A stretch of 5,272 nt of DNA, from contig JBLNBW010000312.1 in the NCBI GenBank assembly GCA_050260255.1, positions 1 to 5,272 on the forward strand. The letters run 5' to 3'. Origin of the DNA: JAQGMV01 sp050260255 (GTDB taxonomy: Bacteria; Pseudomonadota; Gammaproteobacteria; Burkholderiales; SG8-41). This document shows, piece by piece, positions 1 through 5,272 of this stretch. Positions within the stretch are counted from its first letter, which is position 1. Every line of letters begins with the position of its first letter. Both the position numbers and the translations under genes were made by a program. The notes beneath the pieces were generated by a model. The model did no database searches and was not told the origin of the DNA. It saw nothing but the letters and a program-made list of their open reading frames with translations.

Positions 1-366
1 CACGGACAGGTGCTTCCCCCGCAGTTCAGCGACGAAGCCATCAAGGAGGCACGCGTCCTCGACGTCGCCCGCCGCATGGAGCTCGTCGCCGACCCGAATC
101 TCGACCAGCTCTATCCGGCCCATTTCGCAGGCTGGGTCGCGGCACGGGACGCGGGAGACTGGCAGCGCGTGGACATACTCGATCCGTCGGGCTCTGCTGC
201 CTCGCCCATAGACGGCGCCGGCATCGCTGAAAAATTCCGGGGGATCAATCCGGAGTTACCGGTGGACCAGATCGCGCATGTCGCGCTGGACATGGAGCAT
301 CACAGCGTGTCCGAGCTCATGACTCTGGTCGCGCCGCAGACCGATGCCCGACGGCGCACCGCGTAG
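1..366 (+). CDS. MmgE/PrpD family protein, C-terminal part (5' end outside window)
   Basis: The reading frame is open from the first base and ends at TAG 364-366, so about 121 C-terminal residues are visible. A GTG at position 10 could start an ORF, but the frame continues upstream and the content is plainly the end of a larger protein. The pattern fits the last part of the second domain of MmgE/PrpD proteins: a helix (SDEAIKEARVLDVARRMELV), a DPNLDQLYPAHFAGWV strand segment, a 'DPSGSAASPI' turn and the characteristic 'AEKFRGINPEL' motif, followed by a closing helix. The family (about 450 residues) includes 2-methylcitrate dehydratase, aconitate decarboxylase and many uncharacterised hydro-lyases. 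The active-site region lies outside the window, so the substrate cannot be inferred. The downstream solute-binding gene on the same strand suggests a role in breaking down an imported organic acid. Confidence 0.8.
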   Translation, partial: HGQVLPPQFSDEAIKEARVLDVARRMELVADPNLDQLYPAHFAGWVAARDAGDWQRVDILDPSGSAASPIDGAGIAEKFRGINPELPVDQIAHVALDMEHHSVSELMTLVAPQTDARRRTA

Positions 367-435
367 CGCTGCAACGACATAACACGCCCGCGAGCGCCGG
401 GCCATCGCCGGTTCGGCCGCCCGCGTGCCACTTCA

Positions 436-442
436 AAGGAGG
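436..442 (+). promoter_or_regulatory. Strong Shine-Dalgarno site for the solute-binding protein
   Basis: AAGGAGG lies 5 bases before ATG 448. It is a near-perfect anti-16S match, fixes the start codon of the solute-binding protein and suggests high translation. The rest of the 81-base spacer (367-435) shows no convincing promoter or terminator, so read-through from the upstream gene is plausible. Confidence 0.85.
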
Positions 443-447
443 AAACC

Positions 448-1449
448 ATGAGTCGACGCCGCACCTTCTCGTGCTGTGCGCTGGTGGCAGCACTCGCCTT
501 GGCCGCATGCACCACTTATGCGCAGGGCACGCGCAACTACCCCAACAAGCCGATACGCCTGCTCGTGCCGTTCGCACCGGGTGGAGGCACGGATATCGTA
601 GCGCGCGTGCTGGCGCAGAAGCTCACCGAGAGCTTCAAGCAGTCGGTAGTGGTGGACAACCGCGCGGGAGGCGGCGGAACGATAGGCGCCGAGCTCGCGG
701 TACGCGCCGCGCCGGACGGCTACACGATGATCATGGTGTCGGGCAGCTACTCGACGAACGCCGCGCTCTACAAGCTGCCGTACGATCCGGTCAACGACAT
801 CACGCCGCTCGCGCTGATCGGCGAGACCGGTTTCGTCGTCGCGCTTCATCCGAGCATGCCGATCAAGAGCGCGAAAGAGCTGGTCGACTACGCCAAGGCA
901 AATCCGCGCAAGCTCAATTACGCTTCCACGGGCACGGGCGGCATCACGCACCTTGCCAGCGAGCTCTTCAACATGCTCGCCGGCGTGGACATGACGCACG
1001 TGCCTTACAAAGGCACGGGCCCGGCCCTGAACGATCTGCTGGGCGGCCAGATTCAGCTCATGTTCGGCGCAATGCCGGCGATGGTTCCGCATATCAGGAC
1101 GAATCGGCTGCGCGGCATCGCGGTCACGACGACGAAACGCAACAACGCGGTGCCCGACCTGCCCCCGCTCGCGGACACACTCCCGGGTTATGAGGCCGTG
1201 CTGTGGTATGCGTCGTGGGGTCCCAAGGGCCTGCCCAGGGACATCGTCGCGTTGTGGAACAACGAGATCAATCGCATCGTCAACACTCAGGAAATGAAGG
1301 ATCGCATGGCCGGTGAAGGGCTGGAGCCGGCAGGCGGGCCGCCGGACCGCTTCCGAGATGTTCTTCAACGCGACGTTGCGAAATGGACCAAAGTCGTGAA
1401 GACCGCCGGCGTCAAGGCAGATCGTGGGGCCGGCGCTCGGGCGGTCTAG
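448..1449 (+). CDS. Bug-family tripartite tricarboxylate transporter solute-binding protein
   Basis: This 333-residue protein matches the TctC/Bug family of periplasmic binding proteins, which capture carboxylates and related small organic molecules. Residues 1-25 form a signal peptide (RRR, then a hydrophobic stretch). It contains LAAC at 18-21, which would fit a lipobox, and TYA-Q at 23-26, which would fit signal peptidase I. Family landmarks follow in order: YPNKPIRLLVPFAPGGGTD (31-49), VVVDNRAGGGGTIGAE (67-82), APDGYT (88-93), the YDP...D-I-T-P segment (112-120), YASTGTGG (158-165), HVPYKGTGPA (184-193), and the WYASWGPKGLP region near the C-terminus. The length is normal, with about eight extra residues (RGAGARAV) after the usual KTAGVKAD-like end. 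No TctA or TctB membrane partner is visible, which is common because Bug proteins are often encoded as orphans. The ligand cannot be read from sequence. The upstream MmgE/PrpD gene hints at an organic acid. Confidence 0.93.
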   Translation: MSRRRTFSCCALVAALALAACTTYAQGTRNYPNKPIRLLVPFAPGGGTDIVARVLAQKLTESFKQSVVVDNRAGGGGTIGAELAVRAAPDGYTMIMVSGSYSTNAALYKLPYDPVNDITPLALIGETGFVVALHPSMPIKSAKELVDYAKANPRKLNYASTGTGGITHLASELFNMLAGVDMTHVPYKGTGPALNDLLGGQIQLMFGAMPAMVPHIRTNRLRGIAVTTTKRNNAVPDLPPLADTLPGYEAVLWYASWGPKGLPRDIVALWNNEINRIVNTQEMKDRMAGEGLEPAGGPPDRFRDVLQRDVAKWTKVVKTAGVKADRGAGARAV

Positions 1450-1567
1450 CCATCATGCTTGCCCCCGTCCGCGGCTTGCCGCGCGTTCGCGGCTCCGCAT
1501 CTACGACGGACTGGCGGCAGTTGCACGGCGCGATACATGGCGAGCCGCCCGCTCGACGCAAGAGCAG

Positions 1568-1596
1568 CTGGCTTTTCCCGCCCGGTGCCGTATAAT
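1568..1596 (+). promoter_or_regulatory. Probable sigma-70 promoter of rhlE
   Basis: A perfect -10 box TATAAT lies at 1591-1596 in otherwise GC-rich sequence. A weak -35 (CTGGCT, 1568-1573, three of six consensus positions) sits at the ideal 17-base spacing. Transcription would begin near 1602-1604, giving a leader of about 110 bases before the rhlE ATG. The box lies in the only long non-coding stretch upstream of the helicase. The -10 is convincing and the -35 is tentative. Confidence 0.65.
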
Positions 1597-1602
1597 GCGC
1601 GC

Positions 1603-1715
1603 ACCGTACGTTCTACCAATCGACGTACCGGCCTCGTTATCCTTCTTTTCCCTTGAGTCGTCCGCCTCGATTGGTGTCACTCGCTCCGAGCGACAGGCTG
1701 CCGCTTGGAGTTTCA
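1603..1715 (+). promoter_or_regulatory. Structured 5' leader of rhlE
   Basis: The predicted leader contains three inverted repeats. ACCAATCGA (1615-1623) pairs perfectly with TCGATTGGT (1667-1675). GTACGT (1606-1611) pairs with ACGTAC (1623-1628), and its loop contains most of the first long-range arm, so the two pairings exclude each other. TCGCT (1681-1685) pairs with AGCGA (1689-1693) just before the ribosome binding site. A pyrimidine-rich run lies at 1637-1654. This could be a regulatory leader, for instance one sensing temperature or the helicase's own activity, but no known riboswitch class is recognised. The function is inference. Confidence 0.35.
1706..1710 (+). promoter_or_regulatory. 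Ribosome binding site deciding the rhlE start
   Basis: TGGAG lies 5 bases before ATG 1716. The frame is open further upstream to a TTG at 1653, but the 21 residues this would add (beginning SRPPRLVSL) are unlike the usual RhlE N-terminus and would overlap the leader. ATG 1716 is therefore preferred. Confidence 0.7.
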
Positions 1716-3230
1716 ATGACACATGCTTTGAATTTCGCGGGCCTCGGGCTCGCACAACCCCTGCTGCGCGCGCTCGTCGATGCAGGCTACGCCGAACCGA
1801 CGCCCGTGCAGACGCAGGCGATACCCCTCGTGCTCAAGGGCGACGACCTGCTCGCCGCCGCGCAGACGGGGACGGGCAAGACGGCCGGCTTCACGCTGCC
1901 GATACTGCAGCGTCTGGACGCGAGCCGCACCGACGTGCGGCCGGGCCAGCCGCGCTGCCTCATCCTCACCCCGACGCGCGAGCTCGCTGCGCAAGTTGAG
2001 GAATCGGTGCAGGCTTACGGCAAGTACCTTCCGATCAAGTCGATGGTGATGTTCGGCGGCGTCGGCATGATGCCGCAGGTGCAACGGCTCAAAAAACGCG
2101 TCGACATACTCGTCGCGACGCCGGGCCGTCTGCTGGATCATTGCGGCCAGAAGACGCTCGATCTCTCGCGCGTCGAGATACTCGTGCTCGACGAAGCCGA
2201 CCGCATGCTCGACATGGGCTTCATTCGCGATATAAAGCGCGTGCTCGCCCTGCTGCCGGCGAAGCGGCAGAACCTCATGTTCTCGGCCACCTTCTCGGAC
2301 GAGATACGTGCGCTCGCCGACGGCATGCTGAACAACCCGGGCCGCGTGGAAGTCGCGCGGCGCAACGCGGCATCCGAGCTCGTGCAGCAGACCGTATACC
2401 TCGTGTCGCAGGAGCATAAGCGCGACGCGCTGAGCCATCTCATACGCCAGCATCGCTGGCAGCAGGTCCTTGTGTTCACGCGCACGAAGCACGGCGCGAA
2501 CCGCCTCGCCGAAAAGCTCGAGAAAGACGGCATACCGGCGGCTGCGATCCACGGTAACAAGAGCCAGGGGGCCCGTACGCGAGCGCTCGCGCAATTCAAG
2601 GACGGGACTGTGCCCGTGCTCGTCGCGACGGACATCGCCGCGCGCGGTCTCGACATCGACCAGCTGCCGCATGTGGTCAACTTCGAGCTGCCGAACGTGC
2701 CCGAGGACTACGTGCACCGTATAGGCCGTACCGGACGTGCGGGCAGCACAGGCGCCGCCGTGTCGCTCGTCGATCATGCCGAGATGGATCTGCTCGCAGG
2801 CATCGAAAGGTTGCTGAAGCGCAAGATAGAGCGCGTCGCAGTCGAAGGCTTCGACCCTGCGCAGCGTCCGGCGCACCACCACGGCCATCCGCCCTCGGTC
2901 TCCGACCGGCATCGCAACAAGCCGCGCGATGGCCGCGACGCGCGCAGCCGTGACGGCAACCGCCAACCCCAGGACGGCAAGAAGGTGGGCCGTCATCACC
3001 GTCGCAATGCAGAGCATGGCAACGCTGCCCGGCACGGCGCGGGCGAAACACCGCGACGCGACAACGCCAGGCCGGCAAAACATGGCAGCGCCGCTGGCAA
3101 TCGCGGTGCCGCCCAGCCGCAGCGCGAAAAACATTTGTCGGAAGCTGCGCGCCATCAGGCACAGCCGCAACCGGCGCTGTTTTCACCGCCGGCAGGCCGC
3201 AGATACGGCAACAGAAACGGGAATCGTTGA
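1716..3230 (+). CDS. rhlE: ATP-dependent DEAD-box RNA helicase, RhlE type
   Basis: This 504-residue cytoplasmic helicase unwinds RNA duplexes using ATP. In E. coli RhlE acts in ribosome assembly and RNA turnover. All family motifs are present: the Q motif (F7, then GYAEPTPVQTQAIP 24-37), motif I AQTGTGKT (49-56), Ia PTRELA (86-91), the GG pair (114-115), TPGR (135-138), II DEAD (159-162), III SAT (190-192), IV VFTRT (253-257), V ATDIAARGLDI (304-314) and VI HRIGRTGRAG (334-343). The VEGFDP motif (376-381) after the core is typical of RhlE. Residues from about 382 to 504 form a low-complexity basic tail rich in Arg, His, Asn, Gln and Ala, probably disordered and RNA-binding. The ATG is chosen for its TGGAG site; the preceding gap holds a TATAAT promoter. 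Ile codon use is odd: 10 of 17 are ATA, which is rare in the neighbours. The pseudouridine synthase gene follows closely, suggesting a shared transcript. Confidence 0.95.
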   Translation: MTHALNFAGLGLAQPLLRALVDAGYAEPTPVQTQAIPLVLKGDDLLAAAQTGTGKTAGFTLPILQRLDASRTDVRPGQPRCLILTPTRELAAQVEESVQAYGKYLPIKSMVMFGGVGMMPQVQRLKKRVDILVATPGRLLDHCGQKTLDLSRVEILVLDEADRMLDMGFIRDIKRVLALLPAKRQNLMFSATFSDEIRALADGMLNNPGRVEVARRNAASELVQQTVYLVSQEHKRDALSHLIRQHRWQQVLVFTRTKHGANRLAEKLEKDGIPAAAIHGNKSQGARTRALAQFKDGTVPVLVATDIAARGLDIDQLPHVVNFELPNVPEDYVHRIGRTGRAGSTGAAVSLVDHAEMDLLAGIERLLKRKIERVAVEGFDPAQRPAHHHGHPPSVSDRHRNKPRDGRDARSRDGNRQPQDGKKVGRHHRRNAEHGNAARHGAGETPRRDNARPAKHGSAAGNRGAAQPQREKHLSEAARHQAQPQPALFSPPAGRRYGNRNGNR

Positions 3231-3262
3231 CCCGCAGGCAAGACGCAGGTTGTACTGAGGCG

Positions 3263-4012
3263 ATGGATCGCGACGAGAGCGAAAAAGTCCGGCTGTCGAA
3301 AGTCATGTCCGAACGGGGGCTCTGCTCGCGTCGCGAAGCCGATCAGTACATCGAGCAGGGCCTGGTCTACGTCGACGGCGTACGCGTCACGCAGCTCGGT
3401 ACGCGGATCTTTCCCGATCAGAAGGTAACGCTCGCGAAGGCAGCGCAGGCTCGCCAAAGTTCGCGCGTCACCATATTGCTGCACAAGCCCATCGGTTACG
3501 TATCGGGCCAGCCCGAGCCGGGCTACACGCCGGCAATTACCCTCATCACGGCCGAAAACCGCGATCCCGGCGACCGCACGCCGCAACGCTGGAGCGGCGC
3601 CCAGCTGAAGGGCCTTGCGCCGGCGGGACGCCTGGACATCGATTCAACGGGTCTGCTCGTGTTCACCCAGGACGGACGCGTCGCGAAACAGCTCATCGGT
3701 GAGAGCTCGACGATCGAGAAGGAATATCTCGTGCGTGTGGAAGGCAGGCTCTCCGCCGAAGGCCTGTCGCGCTTGCGTCACGGCTTGAGCCTGGACGGCA
3801 AGGCGCTGAAGCCCGCAGAGGTCGATTGGCAGAATCGCGATCAGCTGCGGTTCGTGTTGCGGGAAGGACGCAAGCGACAAATCCGCCGCATGTGCGAGCT
3901 CGTCGGGCTCAAGGTGACGGGACTCAAGCGCGTGCGCATCGGCAAAGTGAGGCTGGGCGATCTGCCCGTGGGCAAGTGGCGCTATCTGCGCGAAGGAGAG
4001 AGGTTCGATTAA
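3263..4012 (+). CDS. rluF: RluF-like 23S rRNA pseudouridine synthase (RsuA/RluB/RluF family)
   Basis: This 249-residue enzyme converts a specific uridine in rRNA to pseudouridine. An N-terminal S4 RNA-binding domain covers about residues 9-55 (VRLSKVMSERGLCSRREAD, then YIEQGLVYVDG). The catalytic domain begins near LLHKPIGYVSG (72-82). The motif AGRLDIDSTG (121-130) carries the catalytic aspartate D125. The KEYLV segment (153-157) and the REGRKRQIRRMCELVG motif (200-215) are classic for the family, and the end LGDLPVGKWRYL resembles E. coli RluF (LSGIPLGEWRDL). Compared with E. coli RluF there is an extra segment of roughly 10-15 residues before the GRLD motif and no long C-terminal tail. RluF itself modifies U2604, but the exact target here is inferred. 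An in-frame TTG at 3227 overlaps the rhlE stop and would add 12 residues. ATG 3263 is preferred because those residues are not conserved-looking, although its GAGG site lies only 2 bases upstream. Probably co-transcribed with rhlE. Confidence 0.88.
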   Translation: MDRDESEKVRLSKVMSERGLCSRREADQYIEQGLVYVDGVRVTQLGTRIFPDQKVTLAKAAQARQSSRVTILLHKPIGYVSGQPEPGYTPAITLITAENRDPGDRTPQRWSGAQLKGLAPAGRLDIDSTGLLVFTQDGRVAKQLIGESSTIEKEYLVRVEGRLSAEGLSRLRHGLSLDGKALKPAEVDWQNRDQLRFVLREGRKRQIRRMCELVGLKVTGLKRVRIGKVRLGDLPVGKWRYLREGERFD

Positions 4013-4027
4013 GTGATTGGCGAACGA

Positions 4028-4039
4028 CACCACTCACTA
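4028..4039. repeat. Left copy of a 12-base direct repeat flanking the inverted-repeat element
   Basis: CACCACTCACTA is identical to 4167-4178. The two copies enclose 127 bases (4040-4166) that contain the whole inverted-repeat element, as a target-site duplication of a small non-autonomous mobile element would. Six bases separate this copy from the outer inverted arm. Confidence 0.7.
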
Positions 4040-4045
4040 GAACTT

Positions 4046-4156
4046 ATCTCAAAAATGCCTGAAAACCATAGACAGGATTTACAGGATTGAGGCGAAAAAG
4101 CGGGTCGTTCTTATCTTGTTAATCCTGTTAATCCTGTCCATTTTTGTTTTTGAGAT
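4046..4156. repeat. Nested inverted-repeat element between convergent genes
   Basis: The outer arms are ATCTCAAAAA (4046-4055) and its exact complement TTTTTGAGAT (4147-4156). The inner arms at 4071-4088 and 4121-4138 are complementary at 17 of 18 positions. Each inner arm is itself a tandem of two 9-base units: ACAGGATT-type on the left, TTAATCCTG-type on the right. The loop (4089-4120) is 32 bases. The element is AT-rich against GC-rich surroundings and lies between the convergent rluF-like and MBL genes, where its stem and the T-rich tracts on both strands could act as a bidirectional transcription terminator. From memory, similar tandem AATCCTGT motifs occur in intergenic DNA of many environmental bacteria, but I cannot verify this here. 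Confidence 0.85.
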
Positions 4157-4166
4157 CGCCTGTACT

Positions 4167-4178
4167 CACCACTCACTA
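4167..4178. repeat. Right copy of the 12-base direct repeat
   Basis: CACCACTCACTA, identical to 4028-4039. It lies one base from the stop codon of the MBL hydrolase (4180-4182 on the minus strand). The surroundings are locally repetitive, with three ACTCA(C/G)N-like 7-base units over 4164-4184, so the match could also reflect simple-sequence expansion. Ten bases separate this copy from the outer inverted arm. Confidence 0.7.
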
Positions 4179-4179
4179 C

Positions 4180-5013
4180 TCAGGCCCTTCGGCAAAGCCA
4201 CCGCCCTCCCGCCTCCACCACCAAGCCGTCGTCCCTCAGCTTGATGAGATGCGCATGTAGCGACCGCTGCGCGACGGCATGGAGCCTCTCCGGCGCATCG
4301 TCGTACGCGCGCTTTACGAGCTCGGCGAGCGTTCCGCCTCCCGTGCCCTCCACCGCGGCAAGCACTTTGCGTTCGCGCTTCAAGCGGTGCGCAACGAGCC
4401 GCCGCACTTCTTCGTGAGGGTCCGCGATGATGTGCCCGTGGCCGGGCGCAAGACGGGCGATGTCGAGATGCAGGAGCCGCTCGAGCGACGCGAGATACAC
4501 CGCCATGTTTCCATCCGGCGGTGAAATGACGACCGTCGATCCCTGCATGATGTGATCGCCGGTGAACAGCAGGCGCTGCTCTTCCCACAAAAAGCACAGG
4601 TGGTTGGACGCGTGGCCCGGCGTACGAATCGCTGTTATCGTCACGCCGCCCGCCGCAACGATCTCGCCGTCCTCGAGCACGCGGTCCGGTGCAAAAGTTT
4701 CGTCGTGCCGCTCGTCGTCGGGAGCAGGACGGCCGGCGACTTTTGCGCCGGTGCGCCGCTTGAGCTCCCGCGCGCCGGGCGAATGATCACGGTGCGTATG
4801 CGTGCAGAGTATCCACTCGAGACGCGAGCCCGCGATCTCCGTGAGCTTCGCGATGTGCTCCGGAATATCCGGTCCGGGATCGACGACCAGCAGTCTCTCG
4901 TCGCCGATGATGTACGTGTTCGTTCCCGGACCCGTCATCATTCCGGGATTCGGCGCCGTAAGCCTGCGTAGGCCCGGGCCGAGATTCGCAACGACGCCCG
5001 GGACTATTTCCAT
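4180..5013 (-). CDS. MBL-fold metallo-hydrolase with C-terminal winged helix (LACTB2-like)
   Basis: This 277-residue metallo-beta-lactamase-fold protein has an intact two-metal site: THTHRDH at 71-77 (H72, H74, D76, H77), H134 in TPGHASNH, D153 in FTGDH and H192 in PGHGH. The N-terminal landmarks NPGMMTGPGTNTYIIG (22-37) and VVDPGPD (43-49) are typical of the LACTB2 group, whose human member is an endoribonuclease. Bacterial relatives are mostly uncharacterised hydrolases. From about residue 215 to the end the sequence fits the small winged-helix domain often attached to this group (TLAELVKRAYDD, then HAHLIKLRDDGLV). No signal peptide is visible, so it should be cytoplasmic. The ATG at 5013 has GGTGAG 8 bases upstream and overlaps the end of the Nudix gene by 10 bases, which implies translational coupling. 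The substrate is unknown. Confidence 0.9.
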   Translation of the reverse strand: MEIVPGVVANLGPGLRRLTAPNPGMMTGPGTNTYIIGDERLLVVDPGPDIPEHIAKLTEIAGSRLEWILCTHTHRDHSPGARELKRRTGAKVAGRPAPDDERHDETFAPDRVLEDGEIVAAGGVTITAIRTPGHASNHLCFLWEEQRLLFTGDHIMQGSTVVISPPDGNMAVYLASLERLLHLDIARLAPGHGHIIADPHEEVRRLVAHRLKRERKVLAAVEGTGGGTLAELVKRAYDDAPERLHAVAQRSLHAHLIKLRDDGLVVEAGGRWLCRRA

Positions 5014-5272
5014 ACGCCGGGCTCACCGGATTCGCCGGCCGATTCGTAGCCGGGGTCTCCCGGCATGAGCCGCTCGCCGCGCTCGTTGATTCGCGGCAGG
5101 ATCGCCGGTATGTCGCGGCGCGTCCGCATCGCCGCGATCAGCGCCGGTGCGCTCGCGTATGCGGCGAAGGCCTCGAGTGTTTTCACGGTCGGGGTGCGCA
5201 TCTTGAATTCTCCGCTGCGGAAGCGGTCGAGCGCCTCGCCCGGAGAGATCCACACGTGATGTATGGTTTCGC
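5004..5272 (-). CDS. Nudix hydrolase, C-terminal part (5' end outside window)
   Basis: The frame is open through the window edge and ends at TAG (5004-5006 on the minus strand), giving about 88 visible residues. A GTG at 5255 is an in-frame candidate start, but the preceding residues ETIHH continue the protein pattern, so this is a truncated gene. The segment TIHHVWISPGEALDRFRSGEF followed by MRTPTVKTLEAF, and later AILPRI plus LMPGDPGY, matches from memory the C-terminal part of Nudix proteins resembling NUDT19 that often precede MBL-fold hydrolases in betaproteobacteria. The Nudix box itself (GX5EX7REUXEEXGU) lies upstream of the visible part, so the family call rests on the C-terminal pattern and on context. 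Members typically cleave nucleoside diphosphate derivatives or CoA-type pyrophosphates; the substrate here is not determinable. Its stop overlaps the MBL start by 10 bases. Confidence 0.75.
   Translation of the reverse strand, partial: ETIHHVWISPGEALDRFRSGEFKMRTPTVKTLEAFAAYASAPALIAAMRTRRDIPAILPRINERGERLMPGDPGYESAGESGEPGVWK

Noticed and set aside
433..1368. Open frame of 311 residues antisense to the solute-binding gene
   Set aside because: GC-rich shadow of a clear Bug-family gene, with no recognisable domain and no plausible upstream signals.
1470..1483. CGCGGC-TT-GCCGCG inverted repeat after the solute-binding gene as a terminator
   Set aside because: The stem is only 6 bases with a 2-base loop and no following T run. 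Such repeats arise readily in GC-rich DNA.
1459..1656. Small plus-strand open frame of 65 residues in the gap before rhlE
   Set aside because: It runs through the TATAAT promoter and the predicted leader, has no ribosome binding site and resembles no known protein. The gap is better read as regulatory.
1653..1715. TTG 1653 as the rhlE start, adding 21 residues
   Set aside because: No ribosome binding site precedes it, the added residues do not resemble an RhlE N-terminus, and ATG 1716 has a well-spaced TGGAG.
1713..3170. Long open frame of 485 residues antisense to rhlE
   Set aside because: It mirrors the helicase almost exactly. Its composition (rich in R, A, V, H) is typical of GC-rich antisense shadows, no family motif is visible, and the sense frame is an unmistakable DEAD-box helicase.
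4071..4138. Repeated ACAGGATT/AATCCTGT units as a CRISPR array
   Set aside because: The units are 8-9 bases, directly adjacent with no spacers, and arranged as an inverted pair. No cas gene is present.
4166..4597. Minus-strand open frame of 143 residues overlapping the MBL gene in another frame
   Set aside because: The overlapping MBL frame has a complete metal-binding motif set. This frame is Arg/Ala/His-rich without motifs, so it is a shadow.

Overview
The window is GC-rich, densely coding DNA. It most likely comes from a betaproteobacterium of the Burkholderiales type. This is inferred from gene content: an orphan Bug-type (tripartite tricarboxylate) solute-binding protein beside an MmgE/PrpD-family gene, an RhlE-type DEAD-box helicase with a long basic tail, and a metallo-beta-lactamase-fold hydrolase paired with a Nudix hydrolase. 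No rRNA, tRNA, CRISPR array or transposase gene is visible.

Layout. (1) Positions 1-1449, plus strand: the 3' end of an MmgE/PrpD-family gene, then, after 81 bases and a very strong ribosome binding site, a complete periplasmic Bug-type solute-binding protein. The pair looks like a carboxylate uptake and catabolism unit. (2) Positions 1450-1715: a non-coding stretch holding a perfect TATAAT promoter box and a leader of about 110 bases with inverted repeats, which drives the next genes. (3) Positions 1716-4012, plus strand: rhlE (DEAD-box RNA helicase), closely followed by an RluF-like 23S rRNA pseudouridine synthase. This is a plausible RNA or ribosome maturation operon. (4) Positions 4013-4179: a convergent intergenic spacer almost filled by a nested inverted-repeat element with AT-rich outer arms and inner arms built from ACAGGATT units. 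It is bracketed by two exact 12-base direct repeats. (5) Positions 4180-5272, minus strand: a Nudix hydrolase (5' part outside the window) overlapping by 10 bases the start of an MBL-fold hydrolase of the LACTB2-like type.

The genes are ordinary housekeeping or metabolic families. The points most worth a second look are the insertion-like repeat element between the convergent operons, the strong excess of the rare isoleucine codon ATA in rhlE alone, and the structured rhlE leader. I found no convincing new multi-gene system.
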